Program-made: the position numbers and the translations under genes | Part shown: positions 19,490 through 28,222 of the stretch, one piece after another | Position numbering within the stretch: position 1 is the stretch's first letter | How the letters are laid out: each line of letters opens with the position of its first letter | The notes under the pieces: model-generated | What the model was told of the DNA's origin: nothing | The model's input: only the letters and a program-made list of their open reading frames with translations | Database searches by the model: none | Origin: Caenispirillum bisanense | Lineage (GTDB): Bacteria; Pseudomonadota; Alphaproteobacteria; Rhodospirillales; Rhodospirillaceae | Assembly: GCA_945906455.1 (NCBI GenBank) | Contig: CAMDRB010000005.1 | Span: forward strand, 1-39,684 | Direction of reading: 5' to 3' | Length of the DNA: 39,684 nt

Positions 19490-20521
19490 TCAGCCGGCAT
19501 CCACACGTTTGCACAGCAGTTCGATCAAGGCGGGGAGGGTGTGCCCATCGGCGCGGGCGCTGAAGTTTAGGGCCATGCGGTGCTGCAGCACCGGACGGGC
19601 GAGCGCCAGAACGTCGTCCACGGAAGGCGACAAACGTCCCTGGAGCAGCGCGCGCGCGCGTGTGGATTGCATCAACGCTTGGCTCGCGCGCGGGCCGGGG
19701 CCCCAAGCGACGCGGTCCTTCACTTCCTGCAGGTCAGTGGTTTCGGGGCGTCCCGAGCGCACCAGCTTCAAGATGGCATTGACGACACTTTCGCCGACCG
19801 GCACTTGGCGGACCAACTTTTGCGCCGCCATTAGATCGGCGCTGCTCAGTACTTGGCGCGCTGCCGGAGCGTCGTTGCCCGTTGTGTGCAAAATGATCTG
19901 CCGCTCGGCCTCGAAACTGGGATAGTGAATGTCGACTTGCATCAGGAAGCGATCGAGCTGCGCTTCCGGAAGCGGGTAGGTGCCTTCCTGTTCGACCGGG
20001 TTCTGGGTAGCGAGCACGTGGAAGGGTTGCGGCAGCGGATGTTGCTTGCCAGCCACCGAGACTTGGCCTTCCTGCATCGCTTGCAAAAGCGCCGACTGGG
20101 TGCGCGGGCTCGCGCGGTTAATTTCGTCGGCCATCAGGAGCTGGCAGAAAACCGGTCCCTGGATGAAGCGGAAGAACCGCCGTCCCTCGGCGTCCTCTTC
20201 GAGCACTTCCGAACCGATAATATCGGCAGGCATCAGGTCGGGCGTGAACTGGACGCGCTTGTCGTCGAGGCCCAGGACCGTGCCAAGAGTCTGCACAAGT
20301 TTGGTCTTGGCTAGGCCGGGTACGCCGATCAGCAGCACGTGGCCGCCGGCCAGAATCGTGATCAAGCATTCCTCAACGACCAAGCCTTGGCCGTAGATGA
20401 TTCGTTCAACCGCGGCTTTAGACTTCTTAATAAGCCCAGCGATCCGCTCCATATCGGCGACGGCGCCTTGCTCTGCGTTCCGGGTCACGCCGCTACTCGT
20501 TTGTGCTATCGTTGCGCTCAC
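19490..20521 (-). CDS. MoxR-family AAA+ ATPase
   Basis: 343 residues. Walker A is GVPGLAKT (66-73), Walker B LLMADEINR (128-136), and ATQNPVEQEGTYPLPEAQLDRF is the sensor-1 region typical of MoxR. The ATPase drives a chaperone-like step together with the VWA-type proteins downstream. The start is GTG with GGAG 8 nt upstream. It is the first gene of the four-gene cluster, diverging from the DUF1285 gene across an 84-bp region with a triple direct repeat. Confidence 0.95.
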   Translation of the reverse strand: MSATIAQTSSGVTRNAEQGAVADMERIAGLIKKSKAAVERIIYGQGLVVEECLITILAGGHVLLIGVPGLAKTKLVQTLGTVLGLDDKRVQFTPDLMPADIIGSEVLEEDAEGRRFFRFIQGPVFCQLLMADEINRASPRTQSALLQAMQEGQVSVAGKQHPLPQPFHVLATQNPVEQEGTYPLPEAQLDRFLMQVDIHYPSFEAERQIILHTTGNDAPAARQVLSSADLMAAQKLVRQVPVGESVVNAILKLVRSGRPETTDLQEVKDRVAWGPGPRASQALMQSTRARALLQGRLSPSVDDVLALARPVLQHRMALNFSARADGHTLPALIELLCKRVDAG

Positions 20522-20538
20522 AGGCTAACTCCACACTT

Positions 20539-20583
20539 AAGATTTCGAAGACTTAGATTTCACAGGTTCGGATTTCAAAGGCT
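20539..20583. repeat. Three 15-bp degenerate direct repeats between moxR and DUF1285 genes
   Basis: GATTTC occurs at 20541-20546, 20556-20561 and 20571-20576, exactly 15 bp apart. The three 15-mers beginning at 20539, 20554 and 20569 share the pattern NNGATTTCNNAGNNT. They fill half of the 84-bp divergent region that must contain both promoters, so they are a candidate operator array (inference). Confidence 0.6.
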
Positions 20584-20605
20584 TGAACGAACTGTCGCGA
20601 TAGAG

Positions 20606-21184
20606 ATGGAACCCCAAACCCGCGCCGGGAATGCAGAATCCCCAACCGCAACGGCCAACGCTGGCGAAGGCCAATCCGTGGCATTCCCAGATTTGTGCGG
20701 CGACCTTAGCATGCGCATCGACCGCAACGGAACCTGGTATTACCGTGGCTCGCCGATCGGCCGGCTTACTCTGGTAAAACTTTTTTCCTCGGTATTGCGA
20801 CGCGACACTGACGGAATTTACTGGCTTACGACGCCCGTCGAAAACGGCCGGATCGTGGTCGAGGACGCCCCGTTTATGGGCGTGGAACTTATCGTGGAGG
20901 GCGCTGGACGCAACCAAATAATTCGGCTCCGCACCAACGTCGACGATGTGGTGACATTGGACGCCGAACACGGATTGCGCGTGGTCCACGACCCGTCGAG
21001 CGGAGAACCGAGGCCTTATGTAAACATACGCAATGGTCTAGAGGCCCGGCTCGCCCGGGCGGTCTACTATCACTTGGTCGATTTGGGCGAGGGCGCAGGC
21101 GCCACATTTGGCGTCTGGAGCGCAGGTCGCTTCTTCACATTGGGCCCGGCGACTGGGGGTCCGCCGACTGGCGAAACTTTATGA
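20606..21184 (+). CDS. DUF1285 family protein
   Basis: 192 residues. The family blocks are all visible: LCGDLSMRIDRNGTWYYRGS, GRLTLVKLFSSVLRR, YWLTTPVENGRIVVEDAPF, LRTNVDDVVTLDAEH and GEPRPYVNIRNGLEARLARA. The function is not established in general; the protein is cytoplasmic, with no signal peptide. The ATG at 20606 starts just before the conserved core. The stop overlaps the CoA pyrophosphatase start by ATGA, indicating coupled translation with that enzyme. Confidence 0.9.
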   Translation: MEPQTRAGNAESPTATANAGEGQSVAFPDLCGDLSMRIDRNGTWYYRGSPIGRLTLVKLFSSVLRRDTDGIYWLTTPVENGRIVVEDAPFMGVELIVEGAGRNQIIRLRTNVDDVVTLDAEHGLRVVHDPSSGEPRPYVNIRNGLEARLARAVYYHLVDLGEGAGATFGVWSAGRFFTLGPATGGPPTGETL

Positions 21185-21918
21185 CTTTGAAGGCAAGGCC
21201 ATCCGAGTGCACGCTGACATCGGGGTTGAGTCGCGCGGTTTTGCGCGCGCGCTTGGCCGCCCCGCGGGGGGCCAGGCGAGGCGGTGACGCCGCCACGGCC
21301 GCGCGCCTGATCGAGGCCGGTAGCGTCGAACCCTCTGACCGGGGCCAGGTTTCCACCATTCTCATGCCAGGTACGTTCTACCGTCACGCCGGGCAGGAAG
21401 CGGAACCGTCGATTCCCGCCGCCGTCCTGATACCGCTGATCGAGCACAGTTGGGGATTTTCAGTCTTGTTTACGCAACGCACCCCCGACTTGAAGGCCCA
21501 TGCCGGTCAGATTTCATTCCCCGGCGGTCGCCTGGAGAGTTCCGATGCCGATGCCAGAGCCGGCGCCCTGCGCGAGACCGTGGAGGAAATCGGTCTTGCG
21601 GCCTCACAGATTGAGATCCTCGGTCAACTGGACCCTTACATGACCGTCACCGGCTATGAAATCACACCCGTGGTCGGCGCCGTGACGCCGCCCCTTGAGT
21701 TGAAGCCCGATCCCCTCGAAGTCGCTGAAATTTTTGAGGTGCCGCTCGCGTTTCTGCTCGACCCCGGCAATCATCAGCGCCACAGCCGCGTCGTCGCCGA
21801 AGGTGTCCGGCGCGCCTACTATGCCCTGCCGTACGGGGATCGCTATATCTGGGGCGCGACCGCGGGTATGCTGGTCAATCTTTATGAGGTGTTGACGGCG
21901 CGCGCCGAAGAAACTTGA
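21181..21918 (+). CDS. NUDIX hydrolase, CoA pyrophosphatase type
   Basis: 245 residues. GQISFPGGRLESSDADARAG, followed by ALRETVEEIGL, forms the NUDIX box with the extra upstream signature of CoA pyrophosphatases. GQLDPYMTVTGYEITPVVG and the later YIWGATAGMLVNL also fit that group. The enzyme splits CoA or oxidised CoA into phosphopantetheine and 3',5'-ADP. The N-terminal 60 residues are Arg/Ala-rich and poorly conserved. It overlaps the DUF1285 gene by 4 bp and precedes the DUF6111 gene by 10 bp. Confidence 0.93.
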   Translation: MTLKARPSECTLTSGLSRAVLRARLAAPRGARRGGDAATAARLIEAGSVEPSDRGQVSTILMPGTFYRHAGQEAEPSIPAAVLIPLIEHSWGFSVLFTQRTPDLKAHAGQISFPGGRLESSDADARAGALRETVEEIGLAASQIEILGQLDPYMTVTGYEITPVVGAVTPPLELKPDPLEVAEIFEVPLAFLLDPGNHQRHSRVVAEGVRRAYYALPYGDRYIWGATAGMLVNLYEVLTARAEET

Positions 21919-21928
21919 GGACCGGGCG

Positions 21929-22216
21929 ATGTCGCGGATTGTGTTCACATATATTGTTCCGTTCCTGCTTCCGGCCGCGGTCTACGCCGCCTGGGTGTGG
22001 TACCGCACGGGCTACGTCGCGCGCCACGGCGGCGAGGCCCCCCGACTCGAGCAGGGGCCGTGGCCGTTGTTGCTATTTGTTGGTGCCGTGCTGGCCTTTG
22101 CCGTTTTGGCGGGGGCGGCGTTGATGCGCGGCGGGTCGCCGGACGCGACGTATGTACCGCCGCATCTCGAGAATGGTCAAATGGTTCCCGGCCACCTCGA
22201 ACCTAAGACGCCGTAG
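21929..22216 (+). CDS. DUF6111-like small membrane protein
   Basis: 95 residues with an N-terminal helix (IVFTYIVPFLLPAAVYAAWV), a short basic loop containing YRTGYVARHG, a second helix (PLLLFVGAVLAFAVLAGAAL) and a polar tail with YVPPHLENGQMVPGHLE. This fits the DUF6111 family as I remember it, a small alphaproteobacterial group found next to NUDIX and CCA genes. Function unknown. TTGAGGAC lies before the ATG. Confidence 0.72.
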   Translation: MSRIVFTYIVPFLLPAAVYAAWVWYRTGYVARHGGEAPRLEQGPWPLLLFVGAVLAFAVLAGAALMRGGSPDATYVPPHLENGQMVPGHLEPKTP

Positions 22217-22227
22217 GACTGGGATTG

Positions 22228-23499
22228 ATGCCCGGTTCAGAACATCGTTGGCCCATCGCGCCGTGGATGACCACGGGCGCGGTTACCAGGGTGCTGCGCG
22301 CCCTGGGGGCGCTGGATGGCCCGAACGAGCGCGTGGACGCGCGGTTTGTCGGCGGCGCCGTGCGCAATACCGTCATGGGTTTGCCGGTCGGCGAGATCGA
22401 TCTGGCGACGCCCGATATTCCGGCAAAAGTCATTGACCGCCTCGACAGCGCCGGTCTCAAGGCGGTACCGACCGGCCTCGAGCATGGCACTATTCTGGCG
22501 CTGGTGGACGGCGAAACCTTCGAGATCACGACATTGCGCCGCGACACGGCTTGCGACGGGCGCCACGCGGCGGTGGAATTCACGACCGATTGGCATGAGG
22601 ACGCGCGCCGCCGGGATTTCACGATGAATGCGCTGTCGCTCCGGCCCGACGGTGTGCTGTTTGACGATCACGGCGGTGTCGCCGATGCCAGGGCGGGACG
22701 GGTGCGATTTGTCGGCGCGCCCGCCGACCGCATTCAAGAAGACTATCTGCGCATCCTCAGGCTTTTCCGGTTTTACGCCTGGTATGGACGCGCACCGCTC
22801 GATGCGCCAACGCTTGCCGCCTGTCGCGCCAATGTCGGTGGACTTGGGCGCTTGTCCGGTGAGCGGATCAAGCAGGAACTCGCCAAATTGCTCCTCGCGC
22901 CGGCTCCTTATGGGGCCCTGGCGTTGATGGCTGATGCCGGCGTCTTACAGCAGATCGTTGCAGGTGCCGGCGATCTCCGCGCCATTAATAGGCTCGTTGA
23001 GTTTGAACAAGATGAGCGCCACCGTGAGCCCGACTGGCTGTGCCGCCTGGCGGCGATCTTGCCCCCGGCCGCGGATGCCGGCGAGATCGCCGATTGCCTC
23101 AGGTTGTCCAATGCCGATCGCGAACGCCTTGCGGCGCTGACGAAAGTGGAGCCGGTTCTCGACGAACACGCCGATCCCTTACACTTGCGCCGCGCGCTTC
23201 ATCGCCTCGGTGCGCCGCTTGTGTCCAATCGTGTGCTGCTCGCATGGTCACGCGCGAAGGATGGCGAACCTGCGGCGCCGTGGCGGGCTATGCTCGCCGC
23301 CGCTGCCGCGTGGGTTCCAAAAACCTTTCCCGTCGGCGGTGCGGACGTGCTCGCCTTGGGCGTGAAATCGGGCCCCGCCGTAGGGCGGGTGCTGGCCGCG
23401 GTGGAGGAATGGTGGATTGGCGCCGGCTTCGAGCCTAGCCGCGACGGCGTGCTCGAACATCTAAAGCAACGCGTTGAGCTCGAAGAAGATCAGGCCTGA
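22228..23499 (+). CDS. cca: CCA tRNA nucleotidyltransferase (class II polymerase family)
   Basis: 423 residues. FVGGAVRNTVMGLPVGEIDLATP is the nucleotidyltransferase head, TGLEHGTILAL and RRRDFTMNALSL follow, and IQEDYLRILRLFRFYAWY is the neck region. The enzyme adds or repairs the 3'-CCA of tRNAs. The usual catalytic DxD appears as Glu56-x-Asp58. ATG 22228 is preceded by GGGATTG. It is the last gene of the plus-strand block DUF1285-NUDIX-DUF6111-cca and converges on trmL across a hairpin-rich spacer. Confidence 0.95.
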   Translation: MPGSEHRWPIAPWMTTGAVTRVLRALGALDGPNERVDARFVGGAVRNTVMGLPVGEIDLATPDIPAKVIDRLDSAGLKAVPTGLEHGTILALVDGETFEITTLRRDTACDGRHAAVEFTTDWHEDARRRDFTMNALSLRPDGVLFDDHGGVADARAGRVRFVGAPADRIQEDYLRILRLFRFYAWYGRAPLDAPTLAACRANVGGLGRLSGERIKQELAKLLLAPAPYGALALMADAGVLQQIVAGAGDLRAINRLVEFEQDERHREPDWLCRLAAILPPAADAGEIADCLRLSNADRERLAALTKVEPVLDEHADPLHLRRALHRLGAPLVSNRVLLAWSRAKDGEPAAPWRAMLAAAAAWVPKTFPVGGADVLALGVKSGPAVGRVLAAVEEWWIGAGFEPSRDGVLEHLKQRVELEEDQA

Positions 23500-23519
23500 A
23501 GCATGGCGCTGGCAACTCA

Positions 23520-23594
23520 GGCGTTGAAAGCAAGAACGGCTCCGGAGGGGTACCGGAGCCGCTTGCTTCGCCAGGACCTTGGGGGGCAAGGTCC
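23520..23594. terminator. Two large hairpins between convergent cca and trmL
   Basis: The first hairpin pairs CGGCTCCGG (23537-23545) with CCGGAGCCG (23553-23561) around AGGGGTA, extended outside an AA bulge by AAGCAAG/CTTGCTT (23528-23534 with 23562-23568) and then by GGCG/CGCC. The second pairs GGACCTTG (23574-23581) with CAAGGTCC (23587-23594) around GGGGG. On the minus strand the GC-rich stem is followed by TTCTTGCTTT, so it could terminate trmL. A bidirectional terminator is the simplest reading; a structured RNA is possible. Confidence 0.6.
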
Positions 23595-23721
23595 GTGGGA
23601 GTGATCAGCAACCTTACAGACGGGATCTTTCTTGGTTGCCGACGATGAGCAAAATCCTAGTCCGCCGACTGTTACAGCATGATGGTCCCTTGATGAATTT
23701 CCTGTCACCCGCGCGATCGCT

Positions 23722-24207
23722 TCAGATCACCGTCCGGCCCTGGAAAACCTGCCTTTGCCGTAACGCTTCCGCCAGGACGATGGCGCCGGCAACGACCACG
23801 TTTAATGACCGCAGGCCCTCGGCCATGGGAATCCGGACACGGGCATCGGCGGCGGCGTGGACGGCCTCGGGAACCCCGTGGCTTTCCCGGCCCAAAAGTA
23901 GCGTGTCGCTGTCGGCAAACGCGAAGTCGGCGTAGCTCACTCCCGACGCTGTCGATAACAATACCAGGCGTTGGCGGCCCCCAGCTTGTTGGGCTGCCCG
24001 GAGAGCGCCGAGATAGGTTTCCCAAGACTCATGCCGAACCATTTCGCAGACCTCGCCATAGTCCATGGCGCTGCGCCGTAACCGTTTGTCATTAAATGGA
24101 AAACCGCAAGGCTCGATGATATCGACAGGCACCCTGAAACAGGCCGCGAGCCTGAGCGCGGCACCCGCGTTCTGGGGGATATCGGGCTGATAGAGGGCCA
24201 GTCTCAT
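23722..24207 (-). CDS. trmL: tRNA (cytidine(34)-2'-O)-methyltransferase
   Basis: 161 residues, a compact SPOUT methyltransferase. LALYQPDIPQNAGAALRLAAC is the N-terminal signature, LLGRESHGVPEAV the second knot motif and IPMAEGLRSLNVVVAGAI the third. TrmL methylates the wobble ribose of tRNA-Leu isoacceptors. ATG 24207 is chosen because the family usually starts MRxALYQPDIPQN; GTG 24216 is possible. It diverges from petABC across about 255 bp. Confidence 0.95.
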   Translation of the reverse strand: MRLALYQPDIPQNAGAALRLAACFRVPVDIIEPCGFPFNDKRLRRSAMDYGEVCEMVRHESWETYLGALRAAQQAGGRQRLVLLSTASGVSYADFAFADSDTLLLGRESHGVPEAVHAAADARVRIPMAEGLRSLNVVVAGAIVLAEALRQRQVFQGRTVI

Positions 24208-24325
24208 GGGGCTCACGTGGCGGTCAGAGGTGGAGACCCGCGAGGTCTTTTCAACGCAGGCTTTTTATTCTATACCCCCGGGCCTGAAAACCCTTATGCT
24301 TCCGCCGGTTGGGAGCGGTCCTCAG

Positions 24326-24350
24326 GGGCAACTGGGACTGCGGGTTGCCC
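24326..24350. promoter_or_regulatory. 7-bp inverted repeat upstream of petABC
   Basis: GGGCAAC at 24326-24332 and GTTGCCC at 24344-24350 are perfect complements separated by 11 bp, in the 255-bp trmL-petA divergent region and about 110 bp before petA. It may be a leader hairpin or an operator. No clear -35/-10 pair for petA was found. Confidence 0.4.
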
Positions 24351-24462
24351 GCCGCTAACCGCTTTTGTCGATGGCGGAATTTCAATCCCCGCCGGAGTCT
24401 AAGGCTACTTGCGTTGTGCGTTGCGGCAGGAACCATTGGGGTCATTGAGAGGGGATTTTATC

Positions 24463-25020
24463 ATGGCGAATATGGCACATGCGCCGGCGGCTGAGGCCGA
24501 AGGCGAGACCCGCCGCGACTTTTTGTTGCACACGACAATCGCCATGGGCGCCGTCGGCACGGGCATGATGGTCTGGCCTCTGATCCACAGCATGAACCCG
24601 GCCGCCGATACGTTGTCGCTCTCGACCGCCGAGTTCAACATCTCGGGCGTGGCCGAAGGCCAGCGCATCACCGTCGTCTGGCGCGGCAAGCCGGTGTTTG
24701 TCGCCCACCGTACGGCCAAGGAAATTGACGACGCCCGCAAGGTTGACCTTGACGAGTTGCGCGATTCCCAGCCCGACGAAGCGCGTGTTATCAAGGGCAA
24801 GGACCAATATCTCATCCTCGTCGGCACCTGCACCCATCTCGGCTGCATCCCCATGGGCGTGAAGGCCACCGAGCCCCACGGCGATTACGGCGGCTGGTTC
24901 TGCCCCTGCCACGGCTCGCATTACGATACGTCGGGACGCATCCGCCGCGGCCCCGCGCCGAAGAACCTGGAGGTCCCGCCCTATCAGTTTCTCAGCGATA
25001 CAACTGTGCGCATCGGTTAA
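24463..25020 (+). CDS. petA: Ubiquinol-cytochrome c reductase, Rieske iron-sulfur subunit
   Basis: 185 residues. TRRDFLLHTTIAMGAVG is a twin-arginine signal anchor (Arg-Arg near residue 18), the usual export route for Rieske proteins. The 2Fe-2S ligands are in GTCTHLGCIP and CPCHGSHYD, with the extra disulfide cysteines present. It carries electrons from ubiquinol to cytochrome c1 in the bc1 complex. ATG 24463 has GAGAGGGGA about 8 nt upstream. petB follows after 12 bp and petC after that, a complete petABC operon. Confidence 0.98.
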   Translation: MANMAHAPAAEAEGETRRDFLLHTTIAMGAVGTGMMVWPLIHSMNPAADTLSLSTAEFNISGVAEGQRITVVWRGKPVFVAHRTAKEIDDARKVDLDELRDSQPDEARVIKGKDQYLILVGTCTHLGCIPMGVKATEPHGDYGGWFCPCHGSHYDTSGRIRRGPAPKNLEVPPYQFLSDTTVRIG

Positions 25021-25032
25021 GGGAGCAGCACT

Positions 25033-26253
25033 ATGAGCACGGAAAAAAGCGCCTGGCGCAAAGCCTACGAGTGGCACGAAGCGCGCCTGCCCATCGTCAC
25101 CTGGCTCGATCATTCGCTCGGCACCAAGTACCCGGTGCCGCGGAATCTGAATTACTGGTGGAACTTCGGCTCGCTGGCGATGTTCATGCTGGCGGTGATG
25201 ATTTTCAGCGGCATCATCCTCGCCATGAACTACACGCCGCATGTCACGATGGCCTTCGACAGCGTCGAGCGCATCATGCGTGATGTCAATTATGGTTGGC
25301 TGATCCGCTACATGCACGCCAACGGTGCCAGCTTCTTTTTCATCGTCGTCTATATCCACATCTTCCGCGGCATGTACTACGGTTCGTACAAGTCGCCGCG
25401 CGAAGTATTGTGGTGGCTCGGCATCCTGATCTACCTTGCGATGATGGCCGCTGGCTTCCTGGGCTATGTGCTGCCGTGGGGCCAGATGAGCTTCTGGGGC
25501 GCCACCGTGATCACCAGCCTGTTCTCGGCTGTTCCGGGCGTGGGCGATGCCATCGTCACGCTGCTCTGGGGCGGCTTCTCGGTCGACAACCCGACGCTGA
25601 ACCGCTTCTACTCGCTGCACTACCTGCTGCCGTTCGTGATCGTCGGTTTGGTGTTCCTGCATATCTGGGCGCTGCATGTTCCCGGCGCCAACAATCCGCT
25701 TGGCATCGACGCCGCGCCCGCCGACAAGATCCCGTTTTACCCCTACTACGTGGCTAAGGACGTGTTCGGGCTCGGCGTGTTTATCGTGATCTACTTCATT
25801 GTGGTTTTCTGGGCACCCAACTTGCTGGGCGATCCGGCGAACTATGAAAAAGCCAATCCGATGGTCACGCCGCCGCACATCGTGCCCGAATGGTACTATC
25901 TGGCGTTCTACGCGATCCTGCGCTCCATCCCGGACAAATTGACCGGTGTGGTCGCCATGTTCGGCGCCATCCTGATCCTGTTCGCGCTGCCGTGGCTGGA
26001 TACCAGCCGCGTGCGCTCGGCCAACTTCCGCCCGGTGTTCCGCGTGTTCTTCTGGATCTTCGTAGCCAACGCCGCGATGTTGACGTGGTGCGGCGCGCAG
26101 TTGCCGGAGGGTCCGCCGCTGATCCTGGGGCGTATCGGCACCTTTTGGTACTTCTTCCACTTCTTTGTGCTGCTGCCGGTGTTGGGCTGGGTCGAGACCC
26201 CCAAGCCCTTGCCGGCAAGTATCAGCCAATCCGTCATGAAGCCCGCGGAGTAG
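25033..26253 (+). CDS. petB: Cytochrome b subunit of the bc1 complex
   Basis: 406 residues, full length for a bacterial cytochrome b, with eight hydrophobic helices. Haem-ligand histidines lie in the second helix ([20 protein letters not shown]) and the fourth ([20 protein letters not shown]). The Qo-site motif PEWY is followed by [17 protein letters not shown]. It forms the Qo and Qi quinone sites. GGGAGCAGC precedes the ATG. petC begins 4 bp after the stop. Confidence 0.98.
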   Translation: MSTEKSAWRKAYEWHEARLPIVTWLDHSLGTKYPVPRNLNYWWNFGSLAMFMLAVMIFSGIILAMNYTPHVTMAFDSVERIMRDVNYGWLIRYMHANGASFFFIVVYIHIFRGMYYGSYKSPREVLWWLGILIYLAMMAAGFLGYVLPWGQMSFWGATVITSLFSAVPGVGDAIVTLLWGGFSVDNPTLNRFYSLHYLLPFVIVGLVFLHIWALHVPGANNPLGIDAAPADKIPFYPYYVAKDVFGLGVFIVIYFIVVFWAPNLLGDPANYEKANPMVTPPHIVPEWYYLAFYAILRSIPDKLTGVVAMFGAILILFALPWLDTSRVRSANFRPVFRVFFWIFVANAAMLTWCGAQLPEGPPLILGRIGTFWYFFHFFVLLPVLGWVETPKPLPASISQSVMKPAE

Positions 26254-26257
26254 CGCC

Positions 26258-27034
26258 ATGAAAAAGATCATTCTGGCCGCCGCCGCGGCCGCTGCCCTCG
26301 CCGCTCCGGCCGCCCTCTCCACCTCGCTTTGGGCCGCCGAGCACATCGAGATCCCGAAAGAGGAGTGGAGCTTCAACGGCGTACTCGGAAAGTTCGATAA
26401 ACAGCAACTCCAGCGCGGCTTCCAGGTGTACAAGGACGTCTGCTCCGCCTGCCACGGGCTGCAATACATCGCCTTTCGCCACTTTGAGGCCCTGGGCTAC
26501 AGCGAGGAGCAAGTGAAGGCGCTGGCCGCGCAATACGAAGTCGACGACGGTCCCGACGAAAACGGCGACATGTTCAAGCGCAAGGCCAAAGCCTCCGACT
26601 ATCTGCCGAAGCCCTTCCCGAATGACGCCACGGCCCGCCTTGCCAACGGCGGCGCATTGCCGCCGGACCTGTCATTGATGACCAAGGCGCGTGAGGGCGG
26701 TCCCGACTACGTTTACCATCTGCTGCTCGGGTATGAGGAGCCGCCGGCCGGCGTCGAGTTGATGGAGGGCCTGAGTTACAATAAGTACTTCGCCGGCCAT
26801 CAGATCGCCATGACCAAGCAGCTGCAGGACGGCCTTGTGACTTTTGCCGATGGCGCGCCCAACGACGCCGCGCATATCGCCAAGGACGTGACCGCTTTCC
26901 TGCACTGGGCCGCCGAGCCCAACCTGGAAGCGCGGCATTCCACGGGCCTGCGCGTGACGTTGTACGCATTGCTGTTCGCAGTGCTGGCCTATTTCACCAA
27001 GCGGCGCATCTGGGCCAAGCTCGGCGATCACTGA
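26258..27034 (+). CDS. petC: Cytochrome c1
   Basis: 258 residues. A signal peptide rich in alanine (1-27) is followed by the haem-attachment site CSACH in FQVYKDVCSACHGLQYIAF. The sixth-ligand methionine is probably in YNKYFAGHQIAM. A C-terminal anchor (VTLYALLFAVLAYFTKRRIW) holds the protein in the inner membrane facing the periplasm. It passes electrons from the Rieske centre to cytochrome c. A strong intrinsic terminator follows at 27063-27096. Confidence 0.98.
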   Translation: MKKIILAAAAAAALAAPAALSTSLWAAEHIEIPKEEWSFNGVLGKFDKQQLQRGFQVYKDVCSACHGLQYIAFRHFEALGYSEEQVKALAAQYEVDDGPDENGDMFKRKAKASDYLPKPFPNDATARLANGGALPPDLSLMTKAREGGPDYVYHLLLGYEEPPAGVELMEGLSYNKYFAGHQIAMTKQLQDGLVTFADGAPNDAAHIAKDVTAFLHWAAEPNLEARHSTGLRVTLYALLFAVLAYFTKRRIWAKLGDH

Positions 27035-27062
27035 GTCTCAATCTTCAGCCCTCAAACGCAGG

Positions 27063-27096
27063 CCGCCGGTCCCAAAAGGATCGGCGGTTCTTATTT
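27063..27096 (+). terminator. Intrinsic terminator of the petABC operon
   Basis: CCGCCGGTCC (27063-27072) pairs with GGATCGGCGG (27078-27087) over 10 bp with one G-T pair, around the loop CAAAA, followed by TTCTTATTT. It lies 28 bp after the petC stop. On the other strand it could also serve ychF, which ends at 27110, though the A-rich loop and the flanks fit the plus strand best. Confidence 0.85.
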
Positions 27097-27109
27097 GGAG
27101 CCGGCCGAG

Positions 27110-28213
27110 CTAAACGTTAAACAGGAAGTGCATGACGTCGCCGTCCTGGACGACGTAGTCCTTGCCTTCGGAGCGCGCCTTGCCGGCGTCCTTGGCACCC
27201 TGTTCGCCGCCAAGCGCGATGAAGTCGGCGTAGGCAATGGTCTCAGCGCGGATGAAGCCCTTTTCGAAGTCGTTGTGGATCACCGCCGCCGCTTGGGGAG
27301 CCTTGGTGCCCTGGCGGATGGTCCAGGCGCGGGTTTCTTTCGGGCCGACGGTGAAATAGGTGATGAGTTCGAGCAGCGCATAGCCGGCCCGGATCACCTG
27401 GGTCAGGCCGGTTTCCTTCAAGCCGAGACTTTCCAGAAATTCCTTCTGCTCGGCTGGATCGGTGAGCTGGGCGACTTCGGCCTCGATGGCCGCCGAGATC
27501 ACCACCATGCCGGCGCCTTCGGCCTTTGCCCGTTCGGCGACTTTACGCGAAAGCGCGTTGCCGGTCGCGGCGCCGGCTTCCTCGACATTGCACACGTAAA
27601 GCACCGGCTTGCCGGTGAGGATTTGCAGGCCGTTGAAAATCTTGCGCTGGGCGGCGTCGGCGGGCCGCACGGTGCGGGCAGGTTTGCCCGCCCTGAGCGC
27701 CGCCAGCACCGGCTCCATGACCGAAAGCAGCTCCTTGGTTTCCTTATCGCCGCCCTTGGCTTTTTTGGCAGCCTGATCGGCGCGCCGCTCGAGGCTGTCC
27801 AGATCGGCGAGCATCAGCTCGGTCTCGACGGTTTCGGCGTCGCGTAACGGGTCGATGGAGTTCTCCACATGTGTGACATTGTCGTCGACGAAACAGCGCA
27901 ACACGTGAACGATGGCGTCGACCTCGCGGATATTGGCCAGGAACTGGTTGCCGAGGCCCTCGCCTTTACTGGCGCCGCGCACCAGCCCGGCGATATCGAC
28001 GAACTCCAGCTGCGTCGGGATGACCTTCGCCGATTTGCCAATCTTGGCCAGAATATCGAGGCGCTCATCCGGCATGGCGACGCGCCCGACGTTGGGCTCG
28101 ATGGTGCAGAACGGAAAGTTCGCTGCCTGCGCCGCGGCCGTGGCCGTCAGCGCATTGAACAGCGTGGATTTGCCGACGTTCGGCAGGCCGACAATCCCGC
28201 AATTAAAACCCAT
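27110..28213 (-). CDS. ychF: Redox-regulated ribosome-binding ATPase YchF (Obg family)
   Basis: 367 residues. GLPNVGKST (9-17) is the P-loop, FVDIAGLV the switch II region, and the base-specificity motif around YVCNVEE is the YchF form that prefers ATP. An alpha-helical insert (about 120-200) and a C-terminal TGS domain ending [10 protein letters not shown] complete the family layout. It binds ribosomes and links translation to oxidative stress. It lies 9 bp downstream of pth; the pth-ychF pairing is common in bacteria. Confidence 0.97.
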   Translation of the reverse strand: MGFNCGIVGLPNVGKSTLFNALTATAAAQAANFPFCTIEPNVGRVAMPDERLDILAKIGKSAKVIPTQLEFVDIAGLVRGASKGEGLGNQFLANIREVDAIVHVLRCFVDDNVTHVENSIDPLRDAETVETELMLADLDSLERRADQAAKKAKGGDKETKELLSVMEPVLAALRAGKPARTVRPADAAQRKIFNGLQILTGKPVLYVCNVEEAGAATGNALSRKVAERAKAEGAGMVVISAAIEAEVAQLTDPAEQKEFLESLGLKETGLTQVIRAGYALLELITYFTVGPKETRAWTIRQGTKAPQAAAVIHNDFEKGFIRAETIAYADFIALGGEQGAKDAGKARSEGKDYVVQDGDVMHFLFNV

Positions 28214-28222
28214 CGTACTTAC

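Noticed and set aside
24442-26469. A 675-codon open frame on the minus strand across petA, petB and the start of petC
   Set aside because: The plus strand encodes the three bc1 subunits beyond doubt. The antisense frame is His/Arg/Ala-rich, with no recognisable domain or start context, as expected from GC-biased third positions.
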